The notes under the pieces: generated by a model
The model's database searches: none
Seen by the model: only the letters and a program-made list of their open reading frames with translations
What the model was told of the DNA's origin: nothing
Source of the DNA: Tridacna crocea
Taxonomy: Eukaryota; Mollusca; Bivalvia; Cardiida; Cardiidae
Assembly: GCA_943736015.1 (NCBI GenBank)
Contig: OX031061.1
Coordinates: 63,308,192-63,372,191, forward strand
Length of the DNA: 64,000 bases
Direction of reading: 5' to 3'
Position numbers and translations under genes: made by a program
Shown: positions 1 through 13,100 of the stretch, piece by piece
Position numbering within the stretch: the stretch's first letter is position 1
How the letters are laid out: the number at the start of each line of letters is the position of its first letter

Positions 1-261
1 TCCTTGCTGTTATTCACGGTCAATTAGAGATAACAGAGAAATGCCTTATGGGGTAAAGGGTTGAATCGGGATGAAGCCGTGCATGACGAAGTGGTATACC
101 GTTATAGTCCTCATTTTTTGATGACTCAAAGCCTTATTAGTCAGAAAGTCCGTTCTGTGACAACAAATGGGTTCAATGGCCAATCTCGGACGCACCCCAT
201 CGTGCAAACACAGTCCGTAACAAAGAAACAAATTAACAAATGCATAGCAGAAATACAGGGA

Positions 262-335
262 CCAGGCAGGATTCGAACCTCGAATGCCAGGACAAAAGGC
301 AAACATCATAACAACTGAGCTAAAGAGAATTCTGG
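262..335 (-). repeat. tRNA-like sequence, probably SINE head
   Basis: The minus strand has an A-box-like TTTAGCTCAGTTG and a B box GGTTCGAATCC at tRNA spacing. The acceptor stem does not pair and the T stem is imperfect, so it is more likely a SINE-derived fragment than a working tRNA gene. Confidence 0.4.
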
Positions 336-534
336 TTAACGCAGTTGTTAGGTAATGTCTTTAAACTCTGGATGAAACCATGCATTCATTTATAAACCGG
401 TGGTCTCCCATAACAGCATTTACCATCCCTTTGTTGACTCCTCGGTTGTTCATTCCAAACTTCATCGTCAGATAAGTCTCCCCGTCCCTCTACGTAGAAA
501 ATTATTTTCTTGACTGTTCTCGATATAATTGGAG

Positions 535-786
535 TGCAACACGCGAAAAAGTGCATTCGGACATTTGCGTAAAGTGTCGCCCCGGATTAGCCTGCGCAGT
601 CCGCGCAGGCTAATCCGAGACGGCACTTTACGACTACATTAGATTTTGTGCTACAGTAGACTTGCGTGAAACAGAAAATCACATAAAATCAGAAAGTGTC
701 ATTTCGGATTAGCCTGTGCAGACTGCACACAATGATCCGAGACGACACTTTACGCAAATGTCCGAATGACCCTTTTCGCGTGTTGC
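535..786. mobile_element. MITE family IV, TGCAACACGCGAAAA ends
   Basis: About 252 bp with long terminal inverted repeats (TGCAACACGCGAAAAAGTGC ... TTTTCGCGTGTTGCA) and two inner hairpins built on CTCGGATTAGCCTGCGCAG. Copies: 12435-12687 and 58648-58900. Related smaller hairpins: 10755-10825, 11505-11580, 47930-48000. Confidence 0.75.
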
Positions 787-1800
787 AAGCCAATATGTCA
801 TCGCGCTGTAAGTTCCCTGTTTCTCTACCGTTAATATCCCTGCGATAGTCGATCGTAGTGTACTTTATGGAGACAGTTGACAAAGACAAGCCTCAAGAAA
901 TGTCCAGTCTGATTTTGCTTATTAATCCTATGAATGTTTCTATTGTTTTAAAACAAGGACTCATCATCTGAGATATGTTTATGTTTTATCTTGTTGTCCG
1001 CCAATACTTCATTACTAGCGTATCTATTATTTTGCAATTGCGAACGAATGAACGGTGTTGAAAACGGCGTCAATCCATTCATTGCTGAATATAAATACAA
1101 TAAATAGCATTTTCTCCAAGGCTTCAAATACAGTTTCGCTTGAAGATCAAGAGATAGTTCGGTCATAATCTATAATAAAGCGATGGACAGCGCAGATCAG
1201 AGATCAGACTGCTCGTTATGTGAAGTCTGATCTTGATCTACATCGTCCACAAAAGCTTCTGGTGTCATAAATGACGTGGAAAGGTAAAGACCAAGCAAAT
1301 GAAGAAAAAAACCCAGTTTTTGACATTTCTCGATGCAACAAGCAGGGCAAGGAAAAACAAAAGTGTTCAGCCAAGCAGACTTAATTAATTCTGTTGCAAA
1401 TTATGAAAATTTTTAATGAGTTGATTAGAAGACTAACAAGCCCGCGCTGTTTTCAGCTAATAATAGATGTAGGTGGTATTTATAGTAATAACTATTGCGA
1501 TGTTGAGGTATATTAGCTGCAGTAGTAAGATTGCAGGGTGCATTTGTGTGTGGTAGAATATAAGTCCGTTCAAACTGGTTCGGAAGTAGACATGTTATGA
1601 AAATTAGCCAAATAAAGTAACAAAACGAGAAAGTGTTCATAGAAAGCATCTCCTTATTCTGCTATATTATAACGTAATCTCGTAAATGCAAGATTAGACG
1701 GTGATCATGATCTCTACTTTACATAAACGTTATCACTATTGTCTGCTGCAAGTATGTTACAAGTGTTCATGAATAAAATGGTATTTTGTGTTTCTTTCAG

Positions 1801-1866
1801 TATTCATCCCGAAGCCCACTAGAAGTGGCGCTCCATATCTGAGCACAAACGGGCATATTTTCTACA
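1801..1866 (+). CDS. Gene A linker exon
   Basis: Exon of 66 bp between a strong acceptor (TTTCTTTCAG ending at 1800) and donor GTAAGT at 1867. It is open in the frame that continues into the 3837 exon (2 leading bases, 21 codons, 1 trailing base) and reads IPKPTRSGAPYLSTNG and a few more residues. No domain is seen; it is an inter-domain spacer. Its size and phase match the linker exon of gene C, which supports it despite its small size. Confidence 0.5.
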
Positions 1867-4027
1867 GTAAGTGCTATATATCAACTACTCTACAATAAGT
1901 TTGTTTTTCACACTTGCGTAATAAACTCAGTAAGGCAGTCAGTCAAATTCTCTCGCAGTGACATTCGTCAGTTTTCGGAAAGACCTTGGGACGCAGCTGT
2001 AACCCAGCAACTCCCTGGTTTCGTTTTTCTTGACTAAACAAACTATTTATTAATTTGAGTTAATAGATCCCTAACACTTCTAGTGCTGCATTGACTAAAA
2101 TTTCTTAATTAAGAAATAATCTTCTTTCTATCGTGGTATATCGTTCAATAAACCACAGTTGTGAGTTATGAGGCACAATAAATAATCCGCGAGGGCGACA
2201 GCCCGAGTGGGTTATTCATAGCGCCTCATAACTCACAACGTGGTTTATTGAACGATATACCACGATAGAAAGAAGATTATTTCGATTCTAACTTGGCCAG
2301 TTCTTAATGAAGGGAAAACAAGTTCAAACTAAGAGTAAAAGCCCGGATGAAGATAATGTTCCATTGAATAACTCGCTCATTGAATGATGTCATTCTACAT
2401 GGATTGTCGCAGATTTTACCACGTTTTTCTTGCACTGTGTTTATAGAGCCAAAGTCGCGTGTCATGTTAGAATATTTGATAAATACAGATTTATTCAGAT
2501 AAATTACTTTTGCACATTTTTAACCGACCAAAATTCTTTTTATGTTTCTCGTGAGGTTATTTGTTGATACTTTCGTTAGTTTCCAGAAAAAGAAAATAAT
2601 TATTATCTCTCTTTGTCATGAGAATACAGTGGATTTAGATTTATCAAAGATAATTCTAAGAAGGATTAAAATAGGAAGGATGAAAAAGAAAAAGTGGGTT
2701 GGTTAAAGTGGTACAAAACTAATCATTTTTAACAATAGCAAATTGTGTAGGATAATATCATAGTGAAAATAGCTGTTTTCTATTACGGTTCCACTACCTT
2801 CAGTGATGTCGGTTTATTTGCAAATGCCATTCATTTATATTATCTTTCATCATTTATATTTTGTCAGAAGCTATCCATTCTTTTTTAAATACTGTTTTGT
2901 TAATAAAATATTCGTTTCCTTAAACCATCATCAATATTTTATAAGATACTTTTCACCTTTTTAAACTATGATCAAGAAAAACGTAACAACTCATTCATTC
3001 ACTGGATTAACCCTTTACTCCACAGATACTCATTTCTACGCATTGCTTGTAGGAGCCTTTGGAAAACATTGTGGCAAAAAGTGAAATTGCTCGTGACGAG
3101 CAATTTCACCTTTTGCCACAATGTTTTCTACACTATCAAAAGCTGTCATATACACATAAGAAACGGCTTCATCCTTGCTGTTATTTAGGGTCAATTAGAG
3201 ATACCATAGAAATACCTTATGGGGTAAAGGGTTAACGTTATCATAAGTAATTTCGCAAGAAGTTTTCCGCTACTAAAAATGTAATCGTCATTAATAGTTA
3301 AAGGTTTTTTTATTCATTGCCATTGTCACCAGTACGTGATAATACGTTCGACATTGTCACCAGTACTTGATAATACGCTCGACATTGTCACCAGTACGTG
3401 ATAATACGCTATCAATTTGTTTGAATAAATAAAATACTATGGAAAAAAGACCTAATCACTAATTTATCAGCTCCGAATTGAAAAAAAAAATATTAATTTG
3501 AATTATCCATTTGCTTGTAACAAGATATTTGTCTATTCTAATAATGATACTTGCCAGTTTTTTAAGTAAGAAGCTATCCATACGTTACAACTACAATCAA
3601 AATACTGATCAAAAGTATTTCATTTTTTGAAAGTGTCATCATAACTTTGGTCAGACTCTATCCATTCGTTACAGGTTATATCACCGATCTTTAAAAATAA
3701 AAAAATATATATATATGCATATACATGTTCATTTATGTGCAGTATCATCTATATATTCGTTTGAAAATTTGGGTTAATTTTGAATGTCATCAATAATTAG
3801 TTACGAGATCATTCAAATTCATTATAAACATTTCAGCTGGATGTATTAGCAGACAAGTACAGTGTAGGAACAAGGCGGAAGGAGATTACCAGTCATGTCT
3901 CGGATGCAACCATTATACGACATGCGCAGCGAGTGGTTACTGGGACCGCCGGTGTCCTCCAAATCTCAAATGGGATGACAACCTAAAACTTTGCCAATAC
4001 AGGTCTTCAACTTGCTTTGGGCCGTAG
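1801..4027 (+). CDS. Gene A: 3' end of a chitin-binding (ChtBD2) protein gene, partial
   Basis: Two exons, 1801-1866 and 3837-4027, join in phase (1 base plus 2 bases) to give a Pro/Ser/Thr-containing linker followed by a chitin-binding type 2 (peritrophin-A) domain and a stop. The intron of about 2 kb carries MITEs. Upstream exons are off the window or not recognised in 1-1800. The last exon is 191 bp, the same length and phase as the last exon of gene C (62257-62447), and the linker exon is 66 bp like 56926-56991, so A is a paralogue of C. The product is probably secreted and chitin binding; the exact role is unknown. An AATAAA at 4415-4420 could serve as poly(A) signal. The gene is tail to tail with gene B. 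Confidence 0.6.
2100..2470. mobile_element. MITE family V, CTTTCTATCGTGGT palindrome
   Basis: Near-perfect palindrome 2118-2284: AATCTTCTTTCTATCGTGGT arms around a GCGAGGGCGACAGCCCGAGT centre, with a conserved flank (GCCAGTTCTTAATGAAGGG ... GCGTGTCATGTTAGAAT) to about 2470. Copies at 9060-10190, 30515-30850 and 31262-31520. Confidence 0.7.
3011..3231. mobile_element. TTAA-flanked hairpin MITE, family II
   Basis: 221 bp flanked by TTAA on both sides, ends CCCTTTACTCCA and TGGGGTAAAGGG, with a central perfect hairpin built on GTGAAATTGCTCGTGACGAG. TTAA target and CCC ends suggest piggyBac-like mobilisation. Relatives: 1-60 (right end only), 15290-15430 (right part) and 26587-26751 (165 bp, hairpin lost, TTAA kept). 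Confidence 0.75.
3345..3412. repeat. Short tandem repeat, about 33 bp unit
   Basis: ACATTGTCACCAGTACGTGA and following TAATACG recur with small changes (about three units). In the gene A intron. Confidence 0.6.
3837..4027 (+). CDS. Gene A last exon: chitin-binding type 2 domain
   Basis: Acceptor AAACATTTCAG ends at 3836; the exon reads 2 + 62 codons and stops at TAG 4025-4027. The peptide has the six-cysteine peritrophin-A spacing: a Cys near the start, GDYQSCLGCNHYTTC, then GYWDRRCPPNLKWDDN, then two more Cys. Aromatic residues (Tyr, Trp) sit where the family contacts GlcNAc. By family knowledge the domain binds chitin outside the cell. The protein ends four residues after the last Cys (FGP), as in a C-terminal ChtBD2. 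Confidence 0.8.
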
Positions 4028-4429
4028 GTTAAGGTCATTGCTTATAAATGACAAAGTGACAAAAATAGTCTACCATAACAAGAATTTGTTGTGGCCTTAA
4101 GCTTAATTTTGAGTGTTGTTGACAGTTGATGTAGTTGGTATTTAGTTGAAAAAGGTTTTAATAATCTTTTAAGATTTTAAACAAGCAAAATATATAGAAA
4201 AAATGAAGCTGGATGAATGGAAATTGTTTTTGCACATACCATTTGAGTAAAGGAATTTGCAAAACTCTCGCTTCTATTTCAGTAATCGTTTTCGTTCTTG
4301 TCTTTCTTCTATCATATTACTATCATTATTTTCTTTTTTGTTTTAATTTCTCACTCTTTTGCTAGGAAGGGGATTACTACATCTCCATGATGCATTTTAC
4401 TCGGCAAGTTATCAAATAAAAAGAGGATA

Positions 4430-4805
4430 TTTGTTTTTTTTTCTTTAAAGATCGAAATGTATTTCATCGAGTGAACACCATCGGTAATATTTTCACGAGA
4501 GGCGCAGCTATTTATTTCATGCTTTTAACCCTTTCTGGAAGAGCTTTATCAAAATCCAGTACGGTTCTTTTCCGCTATTCCCCTGGGGTACCCCTCCCAC
4601 ATAACAATACATTACAATATTACGCCAAGCGCTAGAAATTAAGGTAAATGACGTCATATTTCCATTTTGTTGTGAGCCACGCGCAATTAACCTAGGCAAC
4701 AAGAACATGGAAATCTTTTTTTTTTTTTTTTTCACTGGTGATACCAGTGTAAGATCTAAAAATATTTCACTGCTATTTCTCGATATCCTACCGGAAAGCA
4801 TGAAA
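4430..4805. mobile_element. MITE family VI, TTTCATGCTTT ends
   Basis: Element with ends ATTTATTTCATGCTTTTAACC (4510) and CCGGAAAGCATGAAATAAA (4805), joined on its left to a half of the palindrome AAGATCGAAATNTATTTCAT / ACCATCGGTAATATTTTCAC. Copies: 7235-7345, 7915-8360, 30165-30505, 50533-50990. Confidence 0.65.
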
Positions 4806-5889
4806 TAAAGATGGATCCATAGGGTTTATTTTATCTAATAACAATCTGAATCATGAGATATAACGCTCCTTCGACATGCAGAACATGTACAAGAAGTAAA
4901 TAGTTCCGATCGAGGTCAGCCTGTCCAGGATGATATGGGTCGATATGTTAAACCCCTTTCACCAATCTCCGAGCGGAGTTGTCGTTCGTTACTCTCGCCA
5001 TACTATCTGCAGTGGGCTAAATGACAAGAATCTTGTCAAACCGAGGGAAACATGTTTTGTTACTGTTTAACTGTTTCAAGTGTAACATTATAGAATAGAC
5101 AAAGGAAATATGATTCTGGATGCATTATAGGTGCATTCAAACTGAAGAATTTACCGGTATAGAATGGAACTTTTTTTTTTTTCTCGACCTTCTTCACTTA
5201 TCAGAATCTTACGCCAATTTTAACAAAAATGACTGCGCCCATGAATGATGACAATAGTTTTGACACACCGGTGGATCAAAGTTTGTAAGAATAAAAATCA
5301 AGTTATCGTCCTTTAAAGATATTTAGGCTTTTTAGAAAATTCCTCTTTTGTACATTTCCTACTACTAAGTCTGATTGGTCCCATGCTGTTTGAACAGCAC
5401 ACGAAACAATCGATATTGGTCTTTCTTTCACCGGCGTTTGCGTTGCCATTTTGAGTTATGGTCATGTGACGAAAATATGACGTAATGACGAACTACTTTC
5501 TGAGCCTACTACAGAGGTGAATGTGAATGATCCGGAGTGCAAGAGAGTGCCCTTTCAGAGACTATGGCTTATTTCTTTGCAATCGATTTCTTTTTTTTTG
5601 TACCTTGAGACACAAATTTAGACTTGCGCAAATTAAAAGCTTTTTCAGGCTACCAAAATGCTTCAAATGATGGAAATCGAATTCAAAACCGTTGAAAACA
5701 TTGTCGGAAAAGGAGAAAATGCTTTTAACTATCATTTTCTCGTATTCCTATAAAGTTTTCAAAAATGTTCTTTCTTAGGGTTCCTCAAACGCACGATTGT
5801 TCGGCAAAAGGTTAACAATTCTCCTGCTGAATAAATTAAACGAAACTTTTCGACCCAATAGTAAAAACCCAAATGTTACTATTTGCTAC

Positions 5890-6125
5890 AATTTTAAAAC
5901 CTCCTTACCAAACGACAAAAACTTACACTTGTCCAAATTGAAAGCAGTTGCAGACGACAAAACAAATGTGGCTCAAAAATGGAGATTTGTTTTGGGAAGG
6001 GCAGAAAACATTGTGGGAAAAGGAGAAAATGCTGGTTACCAGCATTTTCTCCTTTTCCTACAATGTTTTCAAAGGGCTTCTTTCTCAGGGTCGTTAAAAG
6101 TCGGGATTGTGTGGTAAAGAATGCA
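5890..6125. mobile_element. Family I hairpin MITE
   Basis: Core palindrome 6001-6070 (GAAAACATTGTGGGAAAAGG arms, loop TGCTGGTTACCAGCA), right end GTGTGGTAAAGA. A half copy lies just upstream at 5690-5790. Short ORFs over it on both strands come from the palindrome. Confidence 0.6.
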
Positions 6126-6887
6126 TTTTTTGAAGAAAAATATTTCCCTATCGGACAGGGTAGATCCAAGATCAGACTGCACGTTCTGTGCAGTCTGATC
6201 TTGATCTACGCTGTCCGTACAAGGTCAGCAAGTCACGATAAGCAGCCGAAGGGTTAAGTGGTGTTTTTTGCGGGATTCTAAACTATTTCAGTCAGGTCAC
6301 GGAATGAGCTCAATACCAATGTGATTGGGTCCATTGGGACTTCATTAGAAATTGGAATTTGACTCGGCTGTGCTCTGCGTATGGATACACACACACGTAA
6401 AATAATGCATCTGCTTTTAATGAGGATCAAGCTCACAACTTCAAGGGTACACAACTGTACACAGGTCGGGGATTTGAGATAATAAAGTACAGGAACCAAC
6501 AACAACAATGTTGATGCCGCTTGTCAAATCCAATAAGTAACAACAACATTTTATTACACTCCTTTTGCTACGAGTTTTAATCACCCTAGACAAACACAAT
6601 GATATTAATGACCGAAGTGGATAATGAGAGAATGAATGTTTCGAATCTATTTGAAAATACTAATCAAATGAACAAGGAAAAAGATGGCAGAGCTCCAGAT
6701 AATTGCAGACTATCATAATTTATAAACTGTATTTAATCTCTTGAACCATTTACTTGGTATTCATTGTAATTGTCGCAAAAGAACATTTTCAAAGAGAACC
6801 AATATGATCCAAAAAAGGACATATACCTTATCTTAATTCATGAAATGAACCTCTGATCTGGAGCCCTGTGATTTAGCCCTAATTTAT

Positions 6888-7144
6888 TTACGACAGTTTG
6901 CATGCGCTTGTTGCGGACAAACTCAACTCTCTACATGCATCGAAGACAGGATCGAATACAGTAAGAGCCGGACAGTCCCGGACGTAAAAACCACTTCCGG
7001 CGCATGTGACCAACTTTCGGCAATCGTCGCAGTAGGCATAATCGCCTGGCATTCTGTTGAAGCAATCGTTAAAGCCGCGGACACATTGTCCACTAGTCGA
7101 CGGGTTCACAGGTCCCAATGGTCCAACTGTAGATGCGGAGACTC
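6888..7144 (-). CDS. Gene B last exon: chitin-binding type 2 domain
   Basis: Minus-strand acceptor TTTAATCATTCAG lies just above 7144. The exon starts with a Gly/Pro/Ser/Thr linker (VGPLGPVNPSTSG), then a six-Cys peritrophin-A domain with motifs GDYAYCDDCRKLVTC, GFYVRDCP and FDPVFDAC, and ends with a stop at 6888. It is longer (257 bp) than the 191-bp last exons of A and C because the linker is fused to it. The 2-base leading phase fits the preceding sushi exon (1 trailing base). Confidence 0.82.
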
Positions 7145-10100
7145 CTGAATGATTAAATCAATAAAAAAAGAATTATTATAATCTTATCAGTAAACTGCTG
7201 TTATTTCACAATGAATAATCGCTAGTGATGATGACATAGTTTTTTTCGGTTAAAGATCGAAATTTATTTCATCGAGTGGACACCATCGGTAATATTTTCA
7301 CGAGTGGCACAGCCACGAGTGAAAATATTACTGATTGTGTTCACGAGATTGTTGTTTTAAATACTGCAAGTCTTAGACATTGCAGCATTCATAAAACTAA
7401 AGCCGATAAGCAACGACAATATTCAACAGCCACTATGCCATCATCCGTCTTCTTTATTAACCTATTGGAGAAAACTGTCTTCGGAATCGATAAAACAAGT
7501 TAGATAATGAATTTACAAACAATTTTCAAACGGAAGTGTTTTGCAAAGGATTTGAATATAAACTTTCGATTCGTGTTTACCTTTTTCAGTGGAGCCCTAT
7601 GATGTTTTTTAGAATTGTAATGTGATCTGTTTTGGGTGAAAAATGGACCGTGCAGGTGCATATCATATCATACACCGTAACACTACCGAGGCATTTGGTC
7701 TACAGATCACCCGAGGTTTGTCAAAACACAAAAGGATTTCGCATAGTTTGAAATGATAAATCTCACCGTTTTGGACACATTTGGGCAGGTCGCCTGTCGT
7801 AAATCCACCGTCAAACAAGTTGCAGTAGACTTTAGCGGAACTAGCGCCATTAGCGAAACTGTATCCTGCTGAACATGTGGCTGTGCACGACCTGTTACAA
7901 AAAAAAGAACCCTTATCATTTCATGCTTTCCGGTAGGATATCGAGAAATAGCAGTAAAAATATTTTTCGATCTTACACTGGTATCACTAGTGAAAATACC
8001 AATTTTCACGTTCTTGTCGCCTAGGTAAATTGGGCGTGCCTGACACCCAGATGGGAAATATGACGTCATTTACCCTAGATTTCTCGCGCATGACGTAATA
8101 TTGCAATGCGTTGCTGCGCGGGAGGGGAACGCCACGGGGAATAACAGAAAAGAATTGTACTGGATTTTGATAAAACTCCTTCCAGAAAGGGTTAAAAGCA
8201 TGAATTAAATAGATTTTTTTTATCGGTGAAAGATCGAAATTCATTTCATCTCTTGAACACCATCGGTAATATTTTCACGAGTGGCTGCGCCACTCGTGAA
8301 AATATTACCGATGGTGTCCACTCGATGAAATAAATTTCGATCTTCCACCGAAAAAAACAAATATTCTCTATATATCCTGCTAAATAACTAAAAAACGGAG
8401 TTTTCGATTCGATAGTAAGAAACTAATCGGATTAAAAATCAAAATTAAGCATTATACAACTCAATCTGCTCTTATTTCAGGTTTGAGACAGAGCCTCGGT
8501 AGCTTAGTCGGTAGCTTATAGGACTTGAGAAAAGAGGGTCCATAGTTCGATCCCCAGCTTTTTTACCCTTTCCCAAACAATCCCTGGTTTCTACGGGTCT
8601 GGGTTAGTAGCCTTTTGAAAACATTGTGGAAAAAGGAGAAAATGCTGGTAACCAGCATTTTCTCCTTTTTCCCACAATGTTTTCTACCCTATCATAGACA
8701 GAAATCATCTTTTCAGTAAGAGTTGAATTGTTGTCTGCAAATGCTTTCAATTTGGGCTAGTCCAAAAGTTTGTCGTTTGGGAAAGGGTTAAAGAATGATG
8801 ATAGTCACTGCGACAGGATTCACTCCTCTCCTATCGCTGACCAATGTTTCGACGATGATTATAATAATGGAATAGTAGCCAATGGCTTGTAAAGAATATT
8901 GTGCGAAGTACTGGTAAAAGAACTTCCAGGAAACCGTGGATAGGTGCACTGGTTGCTGCGATATAACTGGAATAATATTGAAAACGGCGTTAAACACCAC
9001 ACAATCGATCAATTGAGACAGGTCATCTCATGGTCATAGACGCTTTGTGGGTAAATTGTAGATTTAAAAGATAATATTCTTTCTATCGTGGTTTAACGTT
9101 CAAACAGCCACAGTTGTAAGTTATGAGGCAAAATAAATGTACCACAAGGGTGATAGCCAGAGTAGTTTAATCATTGCGCCTCATAACACACATTGTGGTT
9201 TATTGAACAAGATAAAAGATTATTTCGATTCTAACATGACAAACTCTTAATAAAAGGAAAAAAAGTTCATAACAAGAGTAAAAACGCAGATGCAGATATT
9301 ATTCCACTGAAGAACTTACTTATTTCACACAGATTGACGTCATTCTGTACAGAACGACCTCTCTCTATATAGAATGATTAAGAAATAATCTTCTTTCTAT
9401 CGTGGTATATCGTTCAATAAACCACAGTTGTGAGTTATGCGGCGCAATAAATAATCCATGAGGGCGATAGCCCGAGTAGGTTATTCATTGCGCCGCATAA
9501 CTCACAACGTGGTTTATTTAAAAATAATCTTCTTTCTATCGTGGTATATCGTTCAATAAACCACAGTTGTGAGTTATGAGGTTATTGCGATAGCCCGAGT
9601 GGGTTATTCATTGCGCCTCATAACTCACAACGCGGTTTATTGAACGATATACCACGATAGAAAGAAGATTATTTCGATTATAACATGGCCAACTCTTAAT
9701 GAAAGGAAAACAAGTTCAAATTAAGAGTAAAAACGCGGATGAAGATTATGTTCCATTGAATAACTCACTCATTGAATGACGTCACTCTACATGGATTGTC
9801 GCAGATTTTACCACGCTTTCCTTGCATCGTGTTTATAGAGCCAAAGTCGCGTGTCATGTTAGAATGAACGATATACCACGATAGAAAGAAGATTATTTCG
9901 ATTCTAACATGGCCAATTCTTAGTGAATTGAAGACAAGTTCAAACTTAGAGTAAAAACGCGGATGAAGATTATGTTCCATTTAATAACTTATTCATTGAA
10001 TGACGTCACTTGACATAAAATGACGTCACTCTACATGGATTGTCGCAGATTTTACCACGCTTTCCTTGCATCGTGTTTATAGAGCCAAATTCACGTGTCA

Positions 10101-13100
10101 TGTTAGAATGTGGATTTTACCACACTTACGTTACACTAGAAGTATGTTTATAGAGCCGAACTCACGTGTCATGTTAGAATGTTTGATATAAATACGGTCA
10201 TAAGTAACCAACGGAAAGCAGCTAAAGAATATAGAATTAAAAAATCGACGTACAAATCAAAAAGGTCGTAGTCACATTTGATCTGACCATAAGCTGGGGC
10301 TGAGGGTGCTGGGCAAACAAAAAGGAGCTCGGGTTCAGGACCTGTAAATGAACAAATTGAATGTGAGCCATACACTTACGAAATGGTGCTTCATGCATCT
10401 CCGTGCTGCATGGTACCCAGCAAGTCATTACATGATGATGGATCCCAAAAATTCATTTTGTCTGATAATTGATTGTATCACGAATTAACACTTTCCATAA
10501 CGACAAATTTCAGACTCTTCCAAAATGAAAGAGTTTGCAGACGACAATTTCAACTTTCAAAACAATGACAGACAATTATCCGAATGGGCGGAAAACACTG
10601 TGGGAAAAGGAGAAATTGCTCGTTACGAGCAATTTCTCCTTTTCCCACAGTGTTTTCAAAAGACGTGTACTGCAGACACGTAAAAACAAGGTCTTGTTTG
10701 GGAAAGGGTTAAACTAGTCCTTAGAGATGCAGAAATTCGACTAAAAGCAAAACGTTTCGACTCAGATCAGCCTGCGCGGACTGCGCAGGCTGACCCGAGT
10801 CGATACTTTTTGCAGATGCATTAAGGCCCCTTTCCACGTAGCAAGGTTCATGAATAAACCATGCAATAAAGATAATTATAATGTAGAAACATTTATAATG
10901 ATAGAATACCAAAGATGATACAGTGTCAACTAAGTTGAAAGAATGACAAAAAAAAAACCACCAAAATTTGCTCCCCTGTTGATGGCTAACAACTACTATA
11001 GGTTTAAAGTACATGTCAATGTCTCCAGTAAACACAGAAATACGAGATGATACAATAGCTTTACTCGTAACAACTCAGCCGATTCCCGAACCTGGTACAT
11101 TAAACTTCGTCAACATCGAAGAGGTTTCCTTTTTTTTGAAATATTGCCAGACACGTGATAATAAACATGGCGGCGCCCTGTGAATTGAATGGCAACCGCA
11201 ATGACAGCCACAGTGACAATCAATCTACCGCTAAAGAGTGCAGATGATTGTACAAACTTTCTGTCATCGGAAATGTATGCAGAAAGATGCCAACGAAAAA
11301 CTTGACTAGCGTTTGCCTTTTAAGTGGAGTGTTCCTTTTTTAAGAACGGTGAAGTGTTGTACTTCCGGTCAAGAAATGTAACATTGGTGCATATTAAGCT
11401 ATGTGATACGGTCGTGGGATTTGATCACCGGGTCATGTTATGCAGAGGTATGCAGTATGGTCAAAGTTTTCACAAGACTGTCCTGGGGCTTTGCAAAAAT
11501 TTGACCGAAAGCAAAACGTATCGATACAGGTCTGTCTGCGCAGTCCGCGCTGGCTGACCTGAGTCGATAAGCTTTGCAGGTTCAACAAACTTAAATTTTG
11601 CAGAGTATGGTTCATTCAAATTTGTTGTCTATATAAACTTTCAGTTTGGGAAATTCTTAAAGTATGTCGTCATATGAAGATTAAAACATCGGTAGTAGCA
11701 TTTGTTAAAACTGATTACCGTTAAGAAGAGTGGCTGGTAATAAAAAGGCGTTGACCCCACACAGAAGAATCGATGCTGAAAATATATATACTTTTTTAAA
11801 GATCTAAATCTACATGACATCTGACTTACATAAATACCTAGATAAGCTTTTGGAAATGAAAATGAAAGCAATGGTTGAGGAAAGTTTTTTTCCTTCTTAA
11901 TTTAAGAACATACAAAACTGGTCTGGATTTAGCTTGCATCCTTGTTTTATGCCATCAAGGCCGGAACATTTCTAAATCGTTTCATAGACCTTTTTCGTTC
12001 AATAATAACAAAACTGAGGAGAAAGATTCCAAATAATAAGGTTTATTTTACACTTGAACTTCAGCAATATATATTTTGAAAATATACAGAAAAGACATGG
12101 TAAGATTTTTGAAATTTCGCCACGAAAGAAAGTGAAGCCTGCAAATACAAATACATTAAGAAGCGAAATGGAAAAGAAATAAACACGGGTAAAGTGTTAT
12201 GAGGATGACCATGGGGCCAACACACAAATAAATTTGCATTTTTTAAAGAGAGAAATAATTTTTAAGAAAAAATGTAACTAAAGCCAACTGAAATATAACG
12301 GATAAGAGAAATCATTTTATGGCAATAAAAGATGGCGGAATGTGAGGGTTTTTTTACCCCCTATCTAGAGTAGGCGCCAGTCCTTATAAAATTTATTCAT
12401 CACTTCTTTCACTAACAAATAATAATGATTGGCTTGCAACACGGGAAAAAGGGTATTCGGACATTTGCGTAAAGTGTCGTCTCGGATCAGCCTGCGCAGT
12501 CCGCGCAGGCTAACCCGAGACGGCACTTTACGACTATATTAGATTTTGTCCTACAGTAGGCTTTTGCGAAACAGAAAATCACATTAGAACGGAAAGTATC
12601 ATTTCGGATTAGCTTGCGCGGACAGCCCAGGCTGATCCGAGACGACATTTTACGCAAACGTCCGAATGCCCCTTTTCGTGTGTTGCAGGCCAATTATAAT
12701 ATAACATAAGATATGTTTATTGACGGTTTTCATCAAGATAAAATACAATGAATGTGCATTCTGATCTTTAACATACGTGTAGACGGATCTTTAATCTATA
12801 CCGCTTAATATTTCTAAATCATAGCAGAATGAATCGACTTTATTAATTCGACATAGTTAAAAATACTAATTATACATGAAGAATCGTTCATAAGAAATAT
12901 TTTTATTAATGAAATATTAAACTCAAACCTGCTACAATAGAAATCATTATGATCGTTTCTGTCTGTGCGCTGTATCACCAGTGAGTTGAGATCCAGGAAT
13001 GAACAAGGTTAGATCGGCCCTAACATACATGTATACTTACATATGACAATGTCTTATCTAGGATGACCTCTCAGACAATGAGGAGGTAGAAGGGGGTGCC

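Noticed and set aside
262..335. Possible tRNA gene on the minus strand (also 8505-8566)
   Set aside because: A and B boxes are present but acceptor and T stems do not pair; SINE heads explain them better.
1..1800. Search for further gene A exons upstream
   Set aside because: No sushi, F5/8C or linker exon with matching phase was found; only MITEs and AT-rich sequence.
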